A program made the translations under genes and the position numbers. A stretch of 45,290 nucleotides of DNA from JASFBA01 sp036172265 (GTDB taxonomy: Bacteria; Chloroflexota; Chloroflexia; DTKN01), in contig JASFBA010000098.1 of NCBI GenBank assembly GCA_036172265.1, positions 1 to 45,290 on the forward strand, given 5' to 3'. Under the pieces are notes generated by a model. It did not search any database, was not told where the DNA came from, and worked only from the letters and a program-made list of their open reading frames with translations. Of the stretch, positions 10,157 through 18,884 are shown piece by piece (position 1 is the first letter of the stretch; the number at the start of each line of letters is the position of its first letter).

Positions 10157-11992
10157 ATGGCCAGCATTCCCAGCGATCTGGAGATTGCTCAGGCTGCCAA
10201 ACTGAAGCCGATCGTCGAGATCGCCGCCTCTGTCGGCCTGACGGAGGACGACCTGGACCTGTACGGCCGTTACAAGGCCAAGGTTCACCTGGACGTTCTG
10301 CAACGGTTGGCCGGCCGGCCCGACGGCAAGTACGTGGACGTCACCGCCATCACCCCGACGCCGCTCGGCGAGGGCAAGACGGTAACGACCATCGGTCTCA
10401 GCCAAGCCCTGGGCTATATCGGCAAGAAGGTTTTTACCTGCATCCGCCAACCCTCGATGGGTCCGACCTTCGGCATCAAGGGAGGAGCGGCCGGCGGTGG
10501 CTACTCCCAAGTGGTGCCGATGGAGGATTTCAACCTCCACCTTACCGGCGACATCCACGCCGTAGGTGTGGCCCACAACTTGCTGGCGGCGGCCATTGAC
10601 GCTCGCATCCTCCATGAACGGGAACTGACCGACGAGCAACTGGCCCGCTTCTGCCCGGAGATTCCCCGCCTGAACATCGATCCCGATTCCATCCTCTGGA
10701 ACCGGGTGGTGGATGTCAACGACCGGGCCCTCCGCAACATCGTCATCGGGCTAAAGGCCGGCCAGGCGGATGCTTCTCTTCCTTCCGGAAGCACATTGCG
10801 AGAGGTCGTGGCCCAATTGCCCGAAAGCACCGATGGTGTCCCCCGCCTGGGCGGCTATGACATCACCGTCGCCTCCGAGATCATGGCCATCCTGGCCTTG
10901 GTGGACGGCTACCGGGGGCTTGCCGACCTCCGGGAGCGGCTGGGCCGCATCGTCTGGGGCTTTTCCAAGGACGGGCGTCCGCTCACGGCCGAGGACCTCC
11001 GGGTAGCCGGGGCCATGACCGTGCTGATGAAGGATGCCCTGATGCCCAACCTGATGCAGACGCTGGAGGGCACCCCTGTCTTCGTCCACGCCGGCCCCTT
11101 TGCCAACATCGCCCACGGCAACTCCTCCATCATCGCCGACCAGATTGCCCTCAAACTGGTGGGGCCGGACGGCTACGTGGTCACCGAATCCGGCTTCGGC
11201 GCCGATTGCGGGATGGAGAAATTCTTCAACATCAAGTGCCGCTACTCCGGCCTCATCCCGAACTGCGTCGTCCTGGTCTGTTCCATCCGCGCCCTGAAGA
11301 TGCACGGCGGTGGTCCGGAGGTCATTCCGGGCCGGCCCCTGAATCCGGCCTATACCGAGGAAAACCTCGAACTCCTCCGCCAGGGCCTGCCCAACCTGAT
11401 CAAACATGTGGAAAACGTGCGCAAGTTCGGGGTGCCGGTGGTCGTGGCCATCAACCGCTTCAACAGCGACACCGAGCAAGAGATCGAGACGGTCCGGGAG
11501 GCAGCTATGCAGGCCGGCGCCTTTGACGTGGTCCTCAGCGAGGTCTGGGCCAAGGGTGGTCCGGGCGGTGCCGCCCTGGCCGAAGCCGTGGTCCAGGCCT
11601 GCGAGCAGCCCAACGGCTTCCACTTCCTCTACCCGCTGGACATCCCCATTAAGGAAAAGATCGAGGTCATCGCCCGGGAAATCTACGGTGCCGATGGGGT
11701 GGACTATTTTTCGGAAGCGGAAAGAAAGATCGAACTCTACACCCGCCTGGGCTATGACCGGCTGCCGCTGTGCATGGCCAAGACCCACCTCTCCCTTACC
11801 CACGACCCCAAGGTGAAAGGTGCCCCGCGCGGTTGGCGGCTACCCATCCGCGACATCCGGGCCAGCGTGGGGGCCGGATTCCTCTACCCGCTCTGTGGGG
11901 CCATGCGCACCATGCCCGGCCTACCCAGCCGGCCGGCCTTTGTGGACGTGGATATTGACCTGAAGACGGGCAAGGTGGTGGGCCTCTTCTAA
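10157..11992 (+). CDS. fhs: Formate-tetrahydrofolate ligase
   Basis: A 611-residue cytoplasmic enzyme that makes 10-formyl-tetrahydrofolate from formate, ATP and tetrahydrofolate. Most bacterial FTHFS are about 555-560 residues, so this is a slightly long form. The ATG at 10157 follows AAGGAGAG with good spacing. Signature segments: ITPTPLGEGKTVTTIGLSQAL (ATP-binding loop, near residue 70), RQPSMGPTFGIKGGAAGGGYSQV (near 100) and ESGFGADCGMEKFFNIKCR (near 345). The C-terminus has GAGFLYPLCGAMRTMPGLP. It feeds one-carbon units to purine synthesis or, in anaerobes, the methyl branch of the Wood-Ljungdahl pathway; other genes of that branch are not in the window. It is monocistronic with its own promoter and terminator. 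Confidence 0.97.
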   Translation: MASIPSDLEIAQAAKLKPIVEIAASVGLTEDDLDLYGRYKAKVHLDVLQRLAGRPDGKYVDVTAITPTPLGEGKTVTTIGLSQALGYIGKKVFTCIRQPSMGPTFGIKGGAAGGGYSQVVPMEDFNLHLTGDIHAVGVAHNLLAAAIDARILHERELTDEQLARFCPEIPRLNIDPDSILWNRVVDVNDRALRNIVIGLKAGQADASLPSGSTLREVVAQLPESTDGVPRLGGYDITVASEIMAILALVDGYRGLADLRERLGRIVWGFSKDGRPLTAEDLRVAGAMTVLMKDALMPNLMQTLEGTPVFVHAGPFANIAHGNSSIIADQIALKLVGPDGYVVTESGFGADCGMEKFFNIKCRYSGLIPNCVVLVCSIRALKMHGGGPEVIPGRPLNPAYTEENLELLRQGLPNLIKHVENVRKFGVPVVVAINRFNSDTEQEIETVREAAMQAGAFDVVLSEVWAKGGPGGAALAEAVVQACEQPNGFHFLYPLDIPIKEKIEVIAREIYGADGVDYFSEAERKIELYTRLGYDRLPLCMAKTHLSLTHDPKVKGAPRGWRLPIRDIRASVGAGFLYPLCGAMRTMPGLPSRPAFVDVDIDLKTGKVVGLF

Positions 11993-12011
11993 TAGAAGCC
12001 CGCTTTCTACG

Positions 12012-12048
12012 AACGGCCGGGGAGCGGAAACGCCGTTCCCCGGCCGTT
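12012..12048 (+). terminator. fhs transcription terminator
   Basis: A perfect 12-bp stem AACGGCCGGGGA (12012-12023) with TCCCCGGCCGTT (12037-12048), 13-base loop, then ATTTA. The T-run is short, but the stem is very stable. It also lies downstream of the convergent minus-strand run ending at 12118, so it may work in both directions. Confidence 0.7.
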
Positions 12049-12117
12049 ATTTACGAGTTCGTAGAGGAGCAACTCTGTCCAGCCGCTTGTCACATTCGTT
12101 GCCGCCACTCCCCGGCC

Positions 12118-12315
12118 TCAGGAAGTTGGCGGATTTTCCCGGAACTTGAGCTCTTCTTCCAGCGAGGCTCGGCTGATGTCGGTCCGGCCAGCGCAGTCCA
12201 GGCTGCGCCTGTCCTCAAAGGCACAGGCCTCGCTACAGTAGAGCCGCCCGCCGCGCCGGATGCCCTCGCCCACGACTTCCTCGCCACAGTAGGCGCAGAC
12301 CTTTTTCTCGCTCAT
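12118..12315 (-). CDS. Small cysteine-rich zinc-binding protein
   Basis: A 65-residue protein, last in the minus-strand run, 57 bases after rubredoxin. CAYCGEEVVGEGIRRGGRLYCSEACAFE gives a CxxC pair followed by CxxxC, the layout of a small treble-clef or TRASH-like zinc or metal-binding knuckle. Another cysteine follows at DCAGRTD. The rest is acidic and probably flexible. No specific family was identified. Next to rubredoxin it could be a metal-handling or redox accessory, but this is only context. Confidence 0.65.
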   Translation of the reverse strand: MSEKKVCAYCGEEVVGEGIRRGGRLYCSEACAFEDRRSLDCAGRTDISRASLEEELKFRENPPTS

Positions 12316-12372
12316 CGTCCAGCCTCCCCGCTTCCGGTCGCCCTCCGGCGGAGAAAGGCGGCCGGGAACGCT

Positions 12373-12534
12373 TTACCGGACCTTTTCGAACATGTCCTTC
12401 CCGGCCCCACACTGGGGACAAACCCAGTCCTCGGGCAGGTCCTCGAAAGGCGTCCCCGGCGGGATGCCGCCATCGGGGTCGCCCTTCTCTGGGTCGTAGA
12501 TGTATCCGCAAGCCACGCATTCCCATTTGTCCAT
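12373..12534 (-). CDS. Rubredoxin
   Basis: A 53-residue protein, standard rubredoxin length. The start at 12534 (MDKWECVACG) follows AAGGAGGA at ideal spacing; the longer frame is not needed. CVACGYIYDPEKGDPDGGIPPGTPF and WVCPQCGAGKDMFE supply the two CxxCG knuckles that hold one iron by four cysteines. It carries single electrons in the cytoplasm, often to oxygen- or peroxide-reducing proteins in anaerobes. Its partner here is not evident; the upstream GlcD-type oxidase and the nearby ferredoxin oxidoreductase are candidates. Confidence 0.95.
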   Translation of the reverse strand: MDKWECVACGYIYDPEKGDPDGGIPPGTPFEDLPEDWVCPQCGAGKDMFEKVR

Positions 12535-12576
12535 TTTTTCCTCCTTATGTTGCAACCTGCGCATGGGTGAGCACGA

Positions 12577-14178
12577 TCACGGCCGGCCCTCAATCCATAC
12601 AGTGGCTAGATCCAGGATGCCCATCGGGGTAACCTGCAAACCCCGCACATAGGGCTTGGTGAGGGAGTAGGTGACCCCGTGGGTCAGGGGAATGATCGGG
12701 GCATCGGCAATGATCAGGCGTTCGACCTGCCGATAGAGCGCCAGACGCCTTTCCTCGTCCTGCTCTACCGCGGCCTGTCCCAGGAGGCGGTCCACTTCCG
12801 GGTTGGAGTAGCCAGTGTGGTTGCTCGGACTGCCGGTGCGGAAGAGGACCTCTAGGAAATCCTGGGGGTCGGGATAGTCGGCGATCCATCCCAGGGCAAA
12901 GAGGGGATAGCGGCGCTCATCCAGGCCCTCCAGGAAATCGGCCCACACTACCTGCCGCAGTTCGACCTCCAGCCCCAGTTCTTCCTGCCAGACCTCCTGC
13001 AGGAGGACGGCGTCCCCACCGCCGGTGGTGTAGAAGACGAGGCGGGGCATCTTTCCGGCGTAACGCGATTCGGACAGGAGTTTGCGGGCCTGCTCCGGGT
13101 CATAGGGCAACCCTTCCAGGGCCTCGTCGTAGCCGGGCATGCCCGGAGGGAGGATGCCCTTGGCCTGCACCAGCCGCCCCTCGTAGGTCACCCGGGCGAT
13201 CTTGGCCCGATCCACGGCCATCGTCAGCGCCTGGCGTACCTTGGGGTCGTCAAAGGGGGGCATCTGCACGTTGAAGCCGACATAGGCCAGGGAGAGTTCC
13301 GGGTTCACCCGGAGTTCCCCGGCCAGTGGGCTGCCCTCGTACTCCAGACGGGCCACAACGGATGTTCCCACTTCGGTGAAGTCAATTCGCCCCTGCTCAT
13401 AGAGGACCAGGGGGTTGCGGGCATCGGCGCCCATCAGCAGGATGACCCGTTCCAGGCGCGGGGGCCGGCGGTAGTAACGCTCGTTGTGGGCCAGCACCAT
13501 GCGGCGGTTGTGCTGCCATTCGGCCAGGCGGAAGGGGCCGCTCCCGTTGGGATGCTCGGTCCAAAGTCCTCCCTGCTCGACGTTATTCCGGTCCAGCACG
13601 TAAGCCGTGTTGTAGGTGAGTTTGGACAGGAAGTAAGACTTGGGGGCGTTGATAGTGATGACCAGGGTATGGTCATCTGGGGTTCGCAACCCGGCGATGC
13701 GGTCGGCCCGGCCAGCCAGTTTCTCCTCCACGCCGACGATGTCGTTCAGGTAGGTGGCACAGGGGAGGTTTTCTCCCAGCATCGGATCGCAGGCCCGTTC
13801 AAGCGAGTAGATCAAGTCGGCGGAGGTGATCGGCCGGCCGTCGTGGAAGCGGGCCTCCGGGTGGAGGGTAAAGGTATACACCCGGCCGTCGGGAGAAATT
13901 TCCCAGCCGGTTGCCAGGTCCGGAACGACCTCGAGGTTCTCGTCCAGCGTCACCAGGCCGCTGTAGAGTTGCCGGATGACGAAACTGGAGGTGGAGTCGG
14001 TGCAGAGGGCCGGATCCAGGGTGGGAGGGTCATAGGCGCTCAGGGTTAAAGTGAGCACCTGCTCCTCGGTCGCCGGGGAGGAGGGAGGGGGTGTAGGCGG
14101 CGGCCCTGGAGGCCGGCCGCAGGAGACCACGATCGTCAGGAGGAGGATCAGGGATAGGGAAAAAGAGCGCTTGTTCAT
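12577..14178 (-). CDS. ABC transporter substrate-binding lipoprotein, peptide family 5 (OppA/DppA type)
   Basis: A 533-residue protein. I chose the ATG at 14178 (MNKRSF), which follows GAGGTG; a TTG five codons upstream is less likely. The signal peptide ends in the lipobox IVVSC, so the mature protein is a lipoprotein on the outer face of the membrane. A Pro-rich linker follows, then the family 5 pattern LTLSAYDPPTLDPALCTDSTS and the ATGWEISPDGRVYTFTLHPEARFHDG signature near residue 95. The family binds peptides, nickel or oligosaccharides for an ABC importer. No permease or ATPase genes adjoin it, so the partner importer must be encoded elsewhere. Confidence 0.9.
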   Translation of the reverse strand: MNKRSFSLSLILLLTIVVSCGRPPGPPPTPPPSSPATEEQVLTLTLSAYDPPTLDPALCTDSTSSFVIRQLYSGLVTLDENLEVVPDLATGWEISPDGRVYTFTLHPEARFHDGRPITSADLIYSLERACDPMLGENLPCATYLNDIVGVEEKLAGRADRIAGLRTPDDHTLVITINAPKSYFLSKLTYNTAYVLDRNNVEQGGLWTEHPNGSGPFRLAEWQHNRRMVLAHNERYYRRPPRLERVILLMGADARNPLVLYEQGRIDFTEVGTSVVARLEYEGSPLAGELRVNPELSLAYVGFNVQMPPFDDPKVRQALTMAVDRAKIARVTYEGRLVQAKGILPPGMPGYDEALEGLPYDPEQARKLLSESRYAGKMPRLVFYTTGGGDAVLLQEVWQEELGLEVELRQVVWADFLEGLDERRYPLFALGWIADYPDPQDFLEVLFRTGSPSNHTGYSNPEVDRLLGQAAVEQDEERRLALYRQVERLIIADAPIIPLTHGVTYSLTKPYVRGLQVTPMGILDLATVWIEGRP

Positions 14179-14245
14179 CCAGCACCTCAGCAAGCCACGA
14201 TTCGGTTTCGATTTCTATTTTACCCCCAAAGTGGCAAAAAGTCCA

Positions 14246-15640
14246 CTACGGGAAAATCTTGCCCGGGTTCAAGAGGTTATGGGGGTCAAAGGCGGCCTTG
14301 ATTCGGCGCATCAGTTCGATCGGGGTTTCCCCCAGGGCCCAGCGGAGGTACGGCCGGCGGGTGGAACCGATGCCGTGTTCGCCGGTGATCGCCCCGCCCA
14401 GGTCCAGGGTCAGCCGATAGATTTCCCCGCTCACCTGCTCCACCAGTCCCCCCCAGCGTTCCATAGGGAGGTCGTCCTTGAGGACGTTGACGTGGACGTT
14501 GCCGTCGCCGGCGTGGCCGAAACTGACGATGCGGACGTGGTGCCGGCCGGCGATCTCCCGGATGCCCCGCAGGAGGGCGGGTATCTGCGCCCGGGGCACC
14601 ACCACGTCCTCCATATGGTTCACCGGACTTTCGGCTTTGAGCGCTTCGATGATCTTGCGCCGTGCCTCCCACAGGCGGTCCCGCGTGGCCCGATCTCGGG
14701 CCACGAGCACATCCCGTGCGCCGTATTCCAGGCAAAGGTCCCCCACCTCCTGGTACTCGGCCTCCACCGCCTCCGGAGTGTTGCCGTCGAGCATGATGAG
14801 GAGGTGGGCGGCAGCGTCGTCATAGGGCACCTTCTTTCCCAGGAGGCGTTCCGAGGCCAGGACGGAATCGCGTTCCATAAATTCGATGGTGGCCGGCAGG
14901 ATGCGCCGGGCGATGATGGCCGAGACGGTATCGGCCGCCGCCTGGAAGTCCTCGTAGGGCACCAGGAGGTCCACTCGCTCCCGAGGCAGGGGCAAAAGCC
15001 GCAGGATGATTTTGGTGATTACAGCCAGCGTGCCCTCGGAACCCACCAGGATTTGGGCCAGGTTGTAGCCGGTGACGTCCTTCACGAGTTTCCCGCCCCA
15101 GGTGATGACTTCGCCCGTGGGCAGCACCGCCTCCAGACCGCAGACGTAGTGGCGGGTCACCCCATACTTGACCGCCCGGGGCCCCCCGGAGTCCTCGGCG
15201 ATGTTGCCGCCGATGGAACAGGAGTCGAGGCTGGCCGGATCGGGCGGGTAGAAGAGGCCCTCCGCCTCCACAAAGCGGTGCAGTTCGCCGGTGATCACCC
15301 CGGGCTCGACGGTGACCATAAGGTTTTCCTTATCGAGTTCCAGGATGCGGTTCATCCGCTCCAGCGAAAGGACGATGCCGCCGTAGGCCGGGACGGCGCC
15401 GCCGCTCAGCCCGGTCCCAGCCCCTCGTGGGGTTACCGGAATCCGTCTCTCCTGGGCCATTTTCAGGATGGCGGAAACCTCGGCGGTGCTGCCGGCCCGG
15501 ACCACCACCTCCGGTTCGCCCCGAACGCCCACCGTCTCGTCGTGCGTATACGGCTCCATCGCCTCGCCGAGCAGGACGTCCTCCGGCCCGACGATCTCGC
15601 GCAGGGCGGCCAGCGTTTCCTTGTTTACCCGATTGTACAT
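14246..15640 (-). CDS. FAD-linked oxidase, glycolate oxidase GlcD / D-lactate dehydrogenase type
   Basis: A 464-residue flavoprotein; AAGGAG precedes the ATG at 15640. The N-terminal half is a PCMH-type FAD-binding domain: VVRAGSTAEVSAILKMA, then VTPRGAGTGLSGGAVPAYGGIVLS and SIGGNIAEDSGGPRAVKYG. The C-terminal half is the GlcD/D-LDH cap, with HAGDGNVHVN (metal or substrate site) and GAITGEHGIGSTRRPYL near the end. It oxidises a 2-hydroxy acid such as glycolate or D-lactate to the 2-oxo acid. No GlcE or GlcF gene is adjacent. The aminotransferase 36 bases upstream suggests glycolate to glyoxylate to glycine, but D-lactate is equally possible from sequence alone. Confidence 0.9.
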   Translation of the reverse strand: MYNRVNKETLAALREIVGPEDVLLGEAMEPYTHDETVGVRGEPEVVVRAGSTAEVSAILKMAQERRIPVTPRGAGTGLSGGAVPAYGGIVLSLERMNRILELDKENLMVTVEPGVITGELHRFVEAEGLFYPPDPASLDSCSIGGNIAEDSGGPRAVKYGVTRHYVCGLEAVLPTGEVITWGGKLVKDVTGYNLAQILVGSEGTLAVITKIILRLLPLPRERVDLLVPYEDFQAAADTVSAIIARRILPATIEFMERDSVLASERLLGKKVPYDDAAAHLLIMLDGNTPEAVEAEYQEVGDLCLEYGARDVLVARDRATRDRLWEARRKIIEALKAESPVNHMEDVVVPRAQIPALLRGIREIAGRHHVRIVSFGHAGDGNVHVNVLKDDLPMERWGGLVEQVSGEIYRLTLDLGGAITGEHGIGSTRRPYLRWALGETPIELMRRIKAAFDPHNLLNPGKIFP

Positions 15641-15676
15641 GTCGGTTTCTCCTTGAGCAAAACCGCATCTGTCCCG

Positions 15677-16843
15677 CTATTCCAGCAGCGCGGCCTGGGC
15701 CGCGGCCAGCCCGGCACCCGGCTCGAACCGGTAGCCCAGGCTGGCCAACCCTTGCTCGATCGCCCCCACCGTGGCCAAGAGGTCCGCCGGGTTCACCGCC
15801 CCCATATGGCCGATGCGGAAGTAACGGGTGCGAATCTCCGGATGCAGGCCGCCGGCCAGGATGACCCCGGCCTGCTGCACTTTTTCCAGAAGGACGCTAT
15901 CCACTCCCTCCGGGTAGTATACCGCCGTCATCGTATGGGCCGCCTTCTCCGGGCTGACCGGCACCAGGCGCAATCCGAGGGCGGAGAGGGCGGCCCGGAA
16001 GGCCCGGGCGATGCGACGGTGGCGGGCGATGCGCGCCTCCATCCCCTCGGTCAGAATCTGTCCCAGGCTGACGTTGAGGGCCCAGACCAGATTGACAGCC
16101 GGTGTGGCAAAGTAGCGGGGCCGGCGGGCCTGATAGGCTTCCATCACCGGCAACCACTCCGTCCAGTCGGCGTAGTAGTTGGCCACCGGCACCCTCCGCC
16201 GGCGGAAGGCCTCCAGCGCCCGCGGGCCGGCCACCAGCAGGGCCAGCCCCGGTGGAACCCCGATGGCCTTCTGGGAGGCGGTCAGGGCTACGTCTACCCC
16301 CCACTCGTCCTGGCATAGTTCTTCCCCGGCAATGGAGCAGACGCCGTCCACCACCACGAGCGCTCCATATCGGCGACCCAGGCTGGCCAGGGTTCGCACA
16401 TCGGCCAGCACACCGGTGGAGGTGTCCACCTGGGTAATCGTCATCACCTTGTATGCACCCCGTTCCAGGATGGCAGCCACCTCCTCCATCGCGGGCGTGT
16501 CGCCGATGGTCGGGGCATGGACTCGCTCCACCACCGCCCCGTAACGCTCCAGGATAGCGGCAAAGCGCTCGCTGAAGTAGCCGGTATGCACCACCAGGGC
16601 CCGGTCGCCCGGTTCGATCAGGTTGGCGGCGGCCATATCCATCGCCAGCGTGCCGGAGCCGGCCACGATGAAGGGTTGTCCGGAAGGGGAAAGGAAAACC
16701 TCCCGCAGCCGCCCCAGTGCCTCCCCAAAGGCCTCGATGAAGTTGGCCGCCAGGTGGCTGGTAGTGGGCTGTCCCATCGCTTGCAGCACTTCGGGGGTGA
16801 ATTCGATCGGTCCGGGGATCATCAGCAACTTGCGTTCCTTCAT
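15677..16843 (-). CDS. Class V aminotransferase, alanine-glyoxylate / serine-pyruvate type
   Basis: A 388-residue PLP enzyme, first gene of the five-gene minus run. It opens MIPGPIEFTPEVLQAMGQPTTSHLAANF, the typical start of serine-pyruvate/alanine-glyoxylate aminotransferases. VDGVCSIAGEELCQDEWGVDVALTASQKA contains the PLP aspartate and the Schiff-base lysine (about residue 190). The C-terminus has RIGHMGAVNPADLLATVGAIEQGL. The reaction is amino transfer from alanine or serine to glyoxylate, giving glycine; phosphonate or aspartate relatives cannot be excluded. GAGGTG precedes the ATG. The gene is transcribed from a promoter that overlaps the threonine synthase promoter. Confidence 0.9.
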   Translation of the reverse strand: MKERKLLMIPGPIEFTPEVLQAMGQPTTSHLAANFIEAFGEALGRLREVFLSPSGQPFIVAGSGTLAMDMAAANLIEPGDRALVVHTGYFSERFAAILERYGAVVERVHAPTIGDTPAMEEVAAILERGAYKVMTITQVDTSTGVLADVRTLASLGRRYGALVVVDGVCSIAGEELCQDEWGVDVALTASQKAIGVPPGLALLVAGPRALEAFRRRRVPVANYYADWTEWLPVMEAYQARRPRYFATPAVNLVWALNVSLGQILTEGMEARIARHRRIARAFRAALSALGLRLVPVSPEKAAHTMTAVYYPEGVDSVLLEKVQQAGVILAGGLHPEIRTRYFRIGHMGAVNPADLLATVGAIEQGLASLGYRFEPGAGLAAAQAALLE

Positions 16844-16876
16844 TTTGCACCTCTTGGGGTTCAGGGCTTAAGGCTC

Positions 16877-16912
16877 AGGGCATAGGACTCAGGTCCCTGT
16901 GCCCTATGCCCT
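16877..16912. repeat. Inverted repeat in the leader of the aminotransferase run
   Basis: AGGGCATAGG (16877-16886) and CCTATGCCCT (16903-16912) form a perfect 10-bp stem with a 16-base loop. It sits between the minus-strand promoter and the start at 16843, so it would be in the 5' leader of that mRNA. It could be an attenuator or operator. Confidence 0.5.
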
Positions 16913-16941
16913 ATTCTACAGCAAGATGGGCGATTGTGCAA
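16913..16941 (-). promoter_or_regulatory. Promoter of the aminotransferase-GlcD-lipoprotein-rubredoxin run
   Basis: On the minus strand TTGCAC (16936-16941), a 17-base spacer and TAGAAT (16913-16918). Its -35 box overlaps the -35 box of the divergent threonine synthase promoter. Confidence 0.65.
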
Positions 16942-16962
16942 AAGTTGGTCATCAGGTACAAT
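16934..16962 (+). promoter_or_regulatory. Threonine synthase promoter
   Basis: TTGTGC (16934-16939), a 17-base spacer and TACAAT (16957-16962). The start codon is only 20 bases past the -10 box, so the leader is about 13 nt, just enough for the AAGGAGGAG ribosome site. Confidence 0.7.
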
Positions 16963-16982
16963 AGGCCCAAAAGGAGGAGCGT

Positions 16983-18221
16983 ATGGATCAGGTGATCGGT
17001 CTACAATGTGTGCGCTGCGACCGGCGCTATCGGGTGGGCGAGGTCGCCTATACCTGCCCGGCCTGCGGCGATGAGGGCATCCTGGACGTCCTCTATGACT
17101 ATGATGTGGTGAAAGAACGGCTGGACCGGGACCTCCTGGCCCGCAACCCGGAGCGGACGATCTGGCGCTATGCCCCTCTCCTTCCGGTCGAGGAAGTGCA
17201 ATTGGCCTCTCCCCTGAACGTGGGCTGGACGCCACTCTACCGCGCCACCCGCCTGGCCGAGGCGCTGGACCTGCCCTGTCTGGAAATATGGATCAAAGAC
17301 GATGGGCGGAATCCCTCGGCCTCGCTCAAGGACCGCGCCAGCGCCGTTGCCCTGGTGCGGGCGCAGGAGGAGGGGGCCGAGGTCATCGCTGCCGCCTCCA
17401 CAGGCAATGCCGCCTCCTCTCTGGCCTGCCTCTGCGCGAGCGTGGGGCAACGCTGCATCATCTTTGTCCCGGAACAGGCACCCCCGGCGAAGGTGGCCCA
17501 ACTCCTCATCTTTGGGGCCCAGGTTTTCCTAGTAAAGGGAAGTTACGACCAGGCCTTTGACCTCTGTATGGAGGCCTGCCGGGCCTACGGCTGGTACAAC
17601 CGCAATACTGCCGTCAACCCCTACCTTTCGGAAGGGAAAAAGACAGTCATCCTGGAAGTGTGCGAGCAGTTGCGCTGGGAAGCGCCCGACCTGGTCTTTG
17701 TGCCGGTGGGGGACGGTTGCATCATCGGCGGGGTGGGGAAGGGTTTGCGCGACCTCCTGACTCTGGGCTGGCTGGAGCACCTGCCCCGCATCATCGGCGT
17801 GCAGGCCGAGGGGTCGTCCGTCCTAGCCAAGGCTTGGGCCAGGGGGACGGAAGAGATCGTCCCCGAGTCCCCGACGACGCTGGCCGACAGCATCTCTGTG
17901 GCCAGGCCTCGCGACGCCCTGAAGGCGCTGCGGGCGGTGCGGGATACCGGAGGGGAGTATGTGGTCGTCTCCGACGAAGAAATTCTAGAGGCGATGCGCC
18001 TCCTGGGGCGGGCACAGGGGGTTTTTGCCGAGCCGGCCGGAGCGGCCGGGCTGGCCGGGCTGATGCAGATGGCCCGGGCCGGGCGACTGCGGGGAGAAGA
18101 GCGGGTGGTCGTCCTGGTGACGGGGAACGGCCTGAAGGACGTCGCTTCGGCGCTGAAGGCGGTGCCGGCGGCCTCCTCCGTCGAACCGACCTTGGAGGCT
18201 GTTCGTGCGCTGCTTTTGTAG
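16983..18221 (+). CDS. thrC: Threonine synthase
   Basis: A 412-residue PLP enzyme that turns O-phosphohomoserine into threonine. The first 40 residues carry a small zinc-ribbon-like motif (CVRCDRRY and CPACGDEG), common in class II threonine synthases. GWTPLYRATRLAEAL is followed by NPSASLKDRASAVAL, which holds the Schiff-base lysine near residue 115, and by AASTGNAASSLACLCA, the phosphate-binding loop. The C-terminal half has DGCIIGGVGKGL and AEPAGAAGLAGLMQM. The start is fixed by AAGGAGGAG and the very short leader. It stands alone; no thrA or thrB is adjacent. Confidence 0.93.
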   Translation: MDQVIGLQCVRCDRRYRVGEVAYTCPACGDEGILDVLYDYDVVKERLDRDLLARNPERTIWRYAPLLPVEEVQLASPLNVGWTPLYRATRLAEALDLPCLEIWIKDDGRNPSASLKDRASAVALVRAQEEGAEVIAAASTGNAASSLACLCASVGQRCIIFVPEQAPPAKVAQLLIFGAQVFLVKGSYDQAFDLCMEACRAYGWYNRNTAVNPYLSEGKKTVILEVCEQLRWEAPDLVFVPVGDGCIIGGVGKGLRDLLTLGWLEHLPRIIGVQAEGSSVLAKAWARGTEEIVPESPTTLADSISVARPRDALKALRAVRDTGGEYVVVSDEEILEAMRLLGRAQGVFAEPAGAAGLAGLMQMARAGRLRGEERVVVLVTGNGLKDVASALKAVPAASSVEPTLEAVRALLL

Positions 18222-18359
18222 CGTCTGCCGGATCGTGCCTCTTCGCTCCAGGGTGGCGGGATCAGGTCTTCGATACGCCCGCCGGCCTCCGATCAGGCCT
18301 TCGGCCTACTCGACCCAAGCCTTGGGCGTCAAGTCTCGGTAGTTGCCACCGTTCTCTAT

Positions 18360-18388
18360 TTGCACGCCCAGACGGGGTGTAGTACAAT
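18360..18388 (+). promoter_or_regulatory. Promoter of the korDABC run
   Basis: TTGCAC (18360-18365), a 17-base spacer and TACAAT (18383-18388), about 95 bases before the korD start. Nothing else was recognised in the gap between thrC and korD (18222-18482). Confidence 0.65.
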
Positions 18389-18482
18389 ACGGCCGACCGT
18401 CCTGCCCTACCTGGACAGGCGGTAGGGGCATAACAGGGCTACGCCCGCACTTGGCCGAGAGGCCGGCCGATGGAGGGTTTCT

Positions 18483-18884
18483 GTGGAGGAAGAAGCCGGG
18501 GCACGGCATACCGCCTCTCTCCAGGAAGTGGCCGTTGGCGAGGCGCCGCCGGAGCATGCCGCTCCCGAGGAGGAAAAAGGTATTCCTCGGGTCGAGGCAA
18601 AGCGCCGGGCACCGGGCCGGCGGTACGTCTACAAACGCTGGTGTAAGGGCTGTGGCATCTGCGTGGCCTTTTGCCCGGAACACGTCTTTGCCCTCGGCGA
18701 GGACGGGCGGGCCGAGGTGGTCAACCCGGAGGCCTGCACCAACTGCCAGATCTGTGAGCGGCTCTGCCCGGACTTTGCCATCACCCTAACCCCTTGGGAG
18801 GACAAATACGAGAGGTTTTTCCAGCCAACTTCCTTGGGCCAGGATAAATCCGAGGGCGGTGTGGGAGGGGAGGGGCCGGCATGA
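18483..18884 (+). CDS. korD: 2x[4Fe-4S] ferredoxin subunit of 2-oxoacid:ferredoxin oxidoreductase (KorD)
   Basis: A 133-residue protein starting at GTG 18483, six bases after GGAGGG. Residues 1-40 are a variable acidic N-terminus. The rest is a ferredoxin: CKGCGICVAFCPEHV, then CTNCQICERLCPDFAITL, two CxxCxxCxxxCP clusters. It passes electrons from the catalytic subunits to free ferredoxin. The stop overlaps the korA start by four bases, so the stoichiometry is probably coupled. First gene of a nine-gene run with gaps of no more than 31 bases. Confidence 0.9.
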   Translation: MEEEAGARHTASLQEVAVGEAPPEHAAPEEEKGIPRVEAKRRAPGRRYVYKRWCKGCGICVAFCPEHVFALGEDGRAEVVNPEACTNCQICERLCPDFAITLTPWEDKYERFFQPTSLGQDKSEGGVGGEGPA

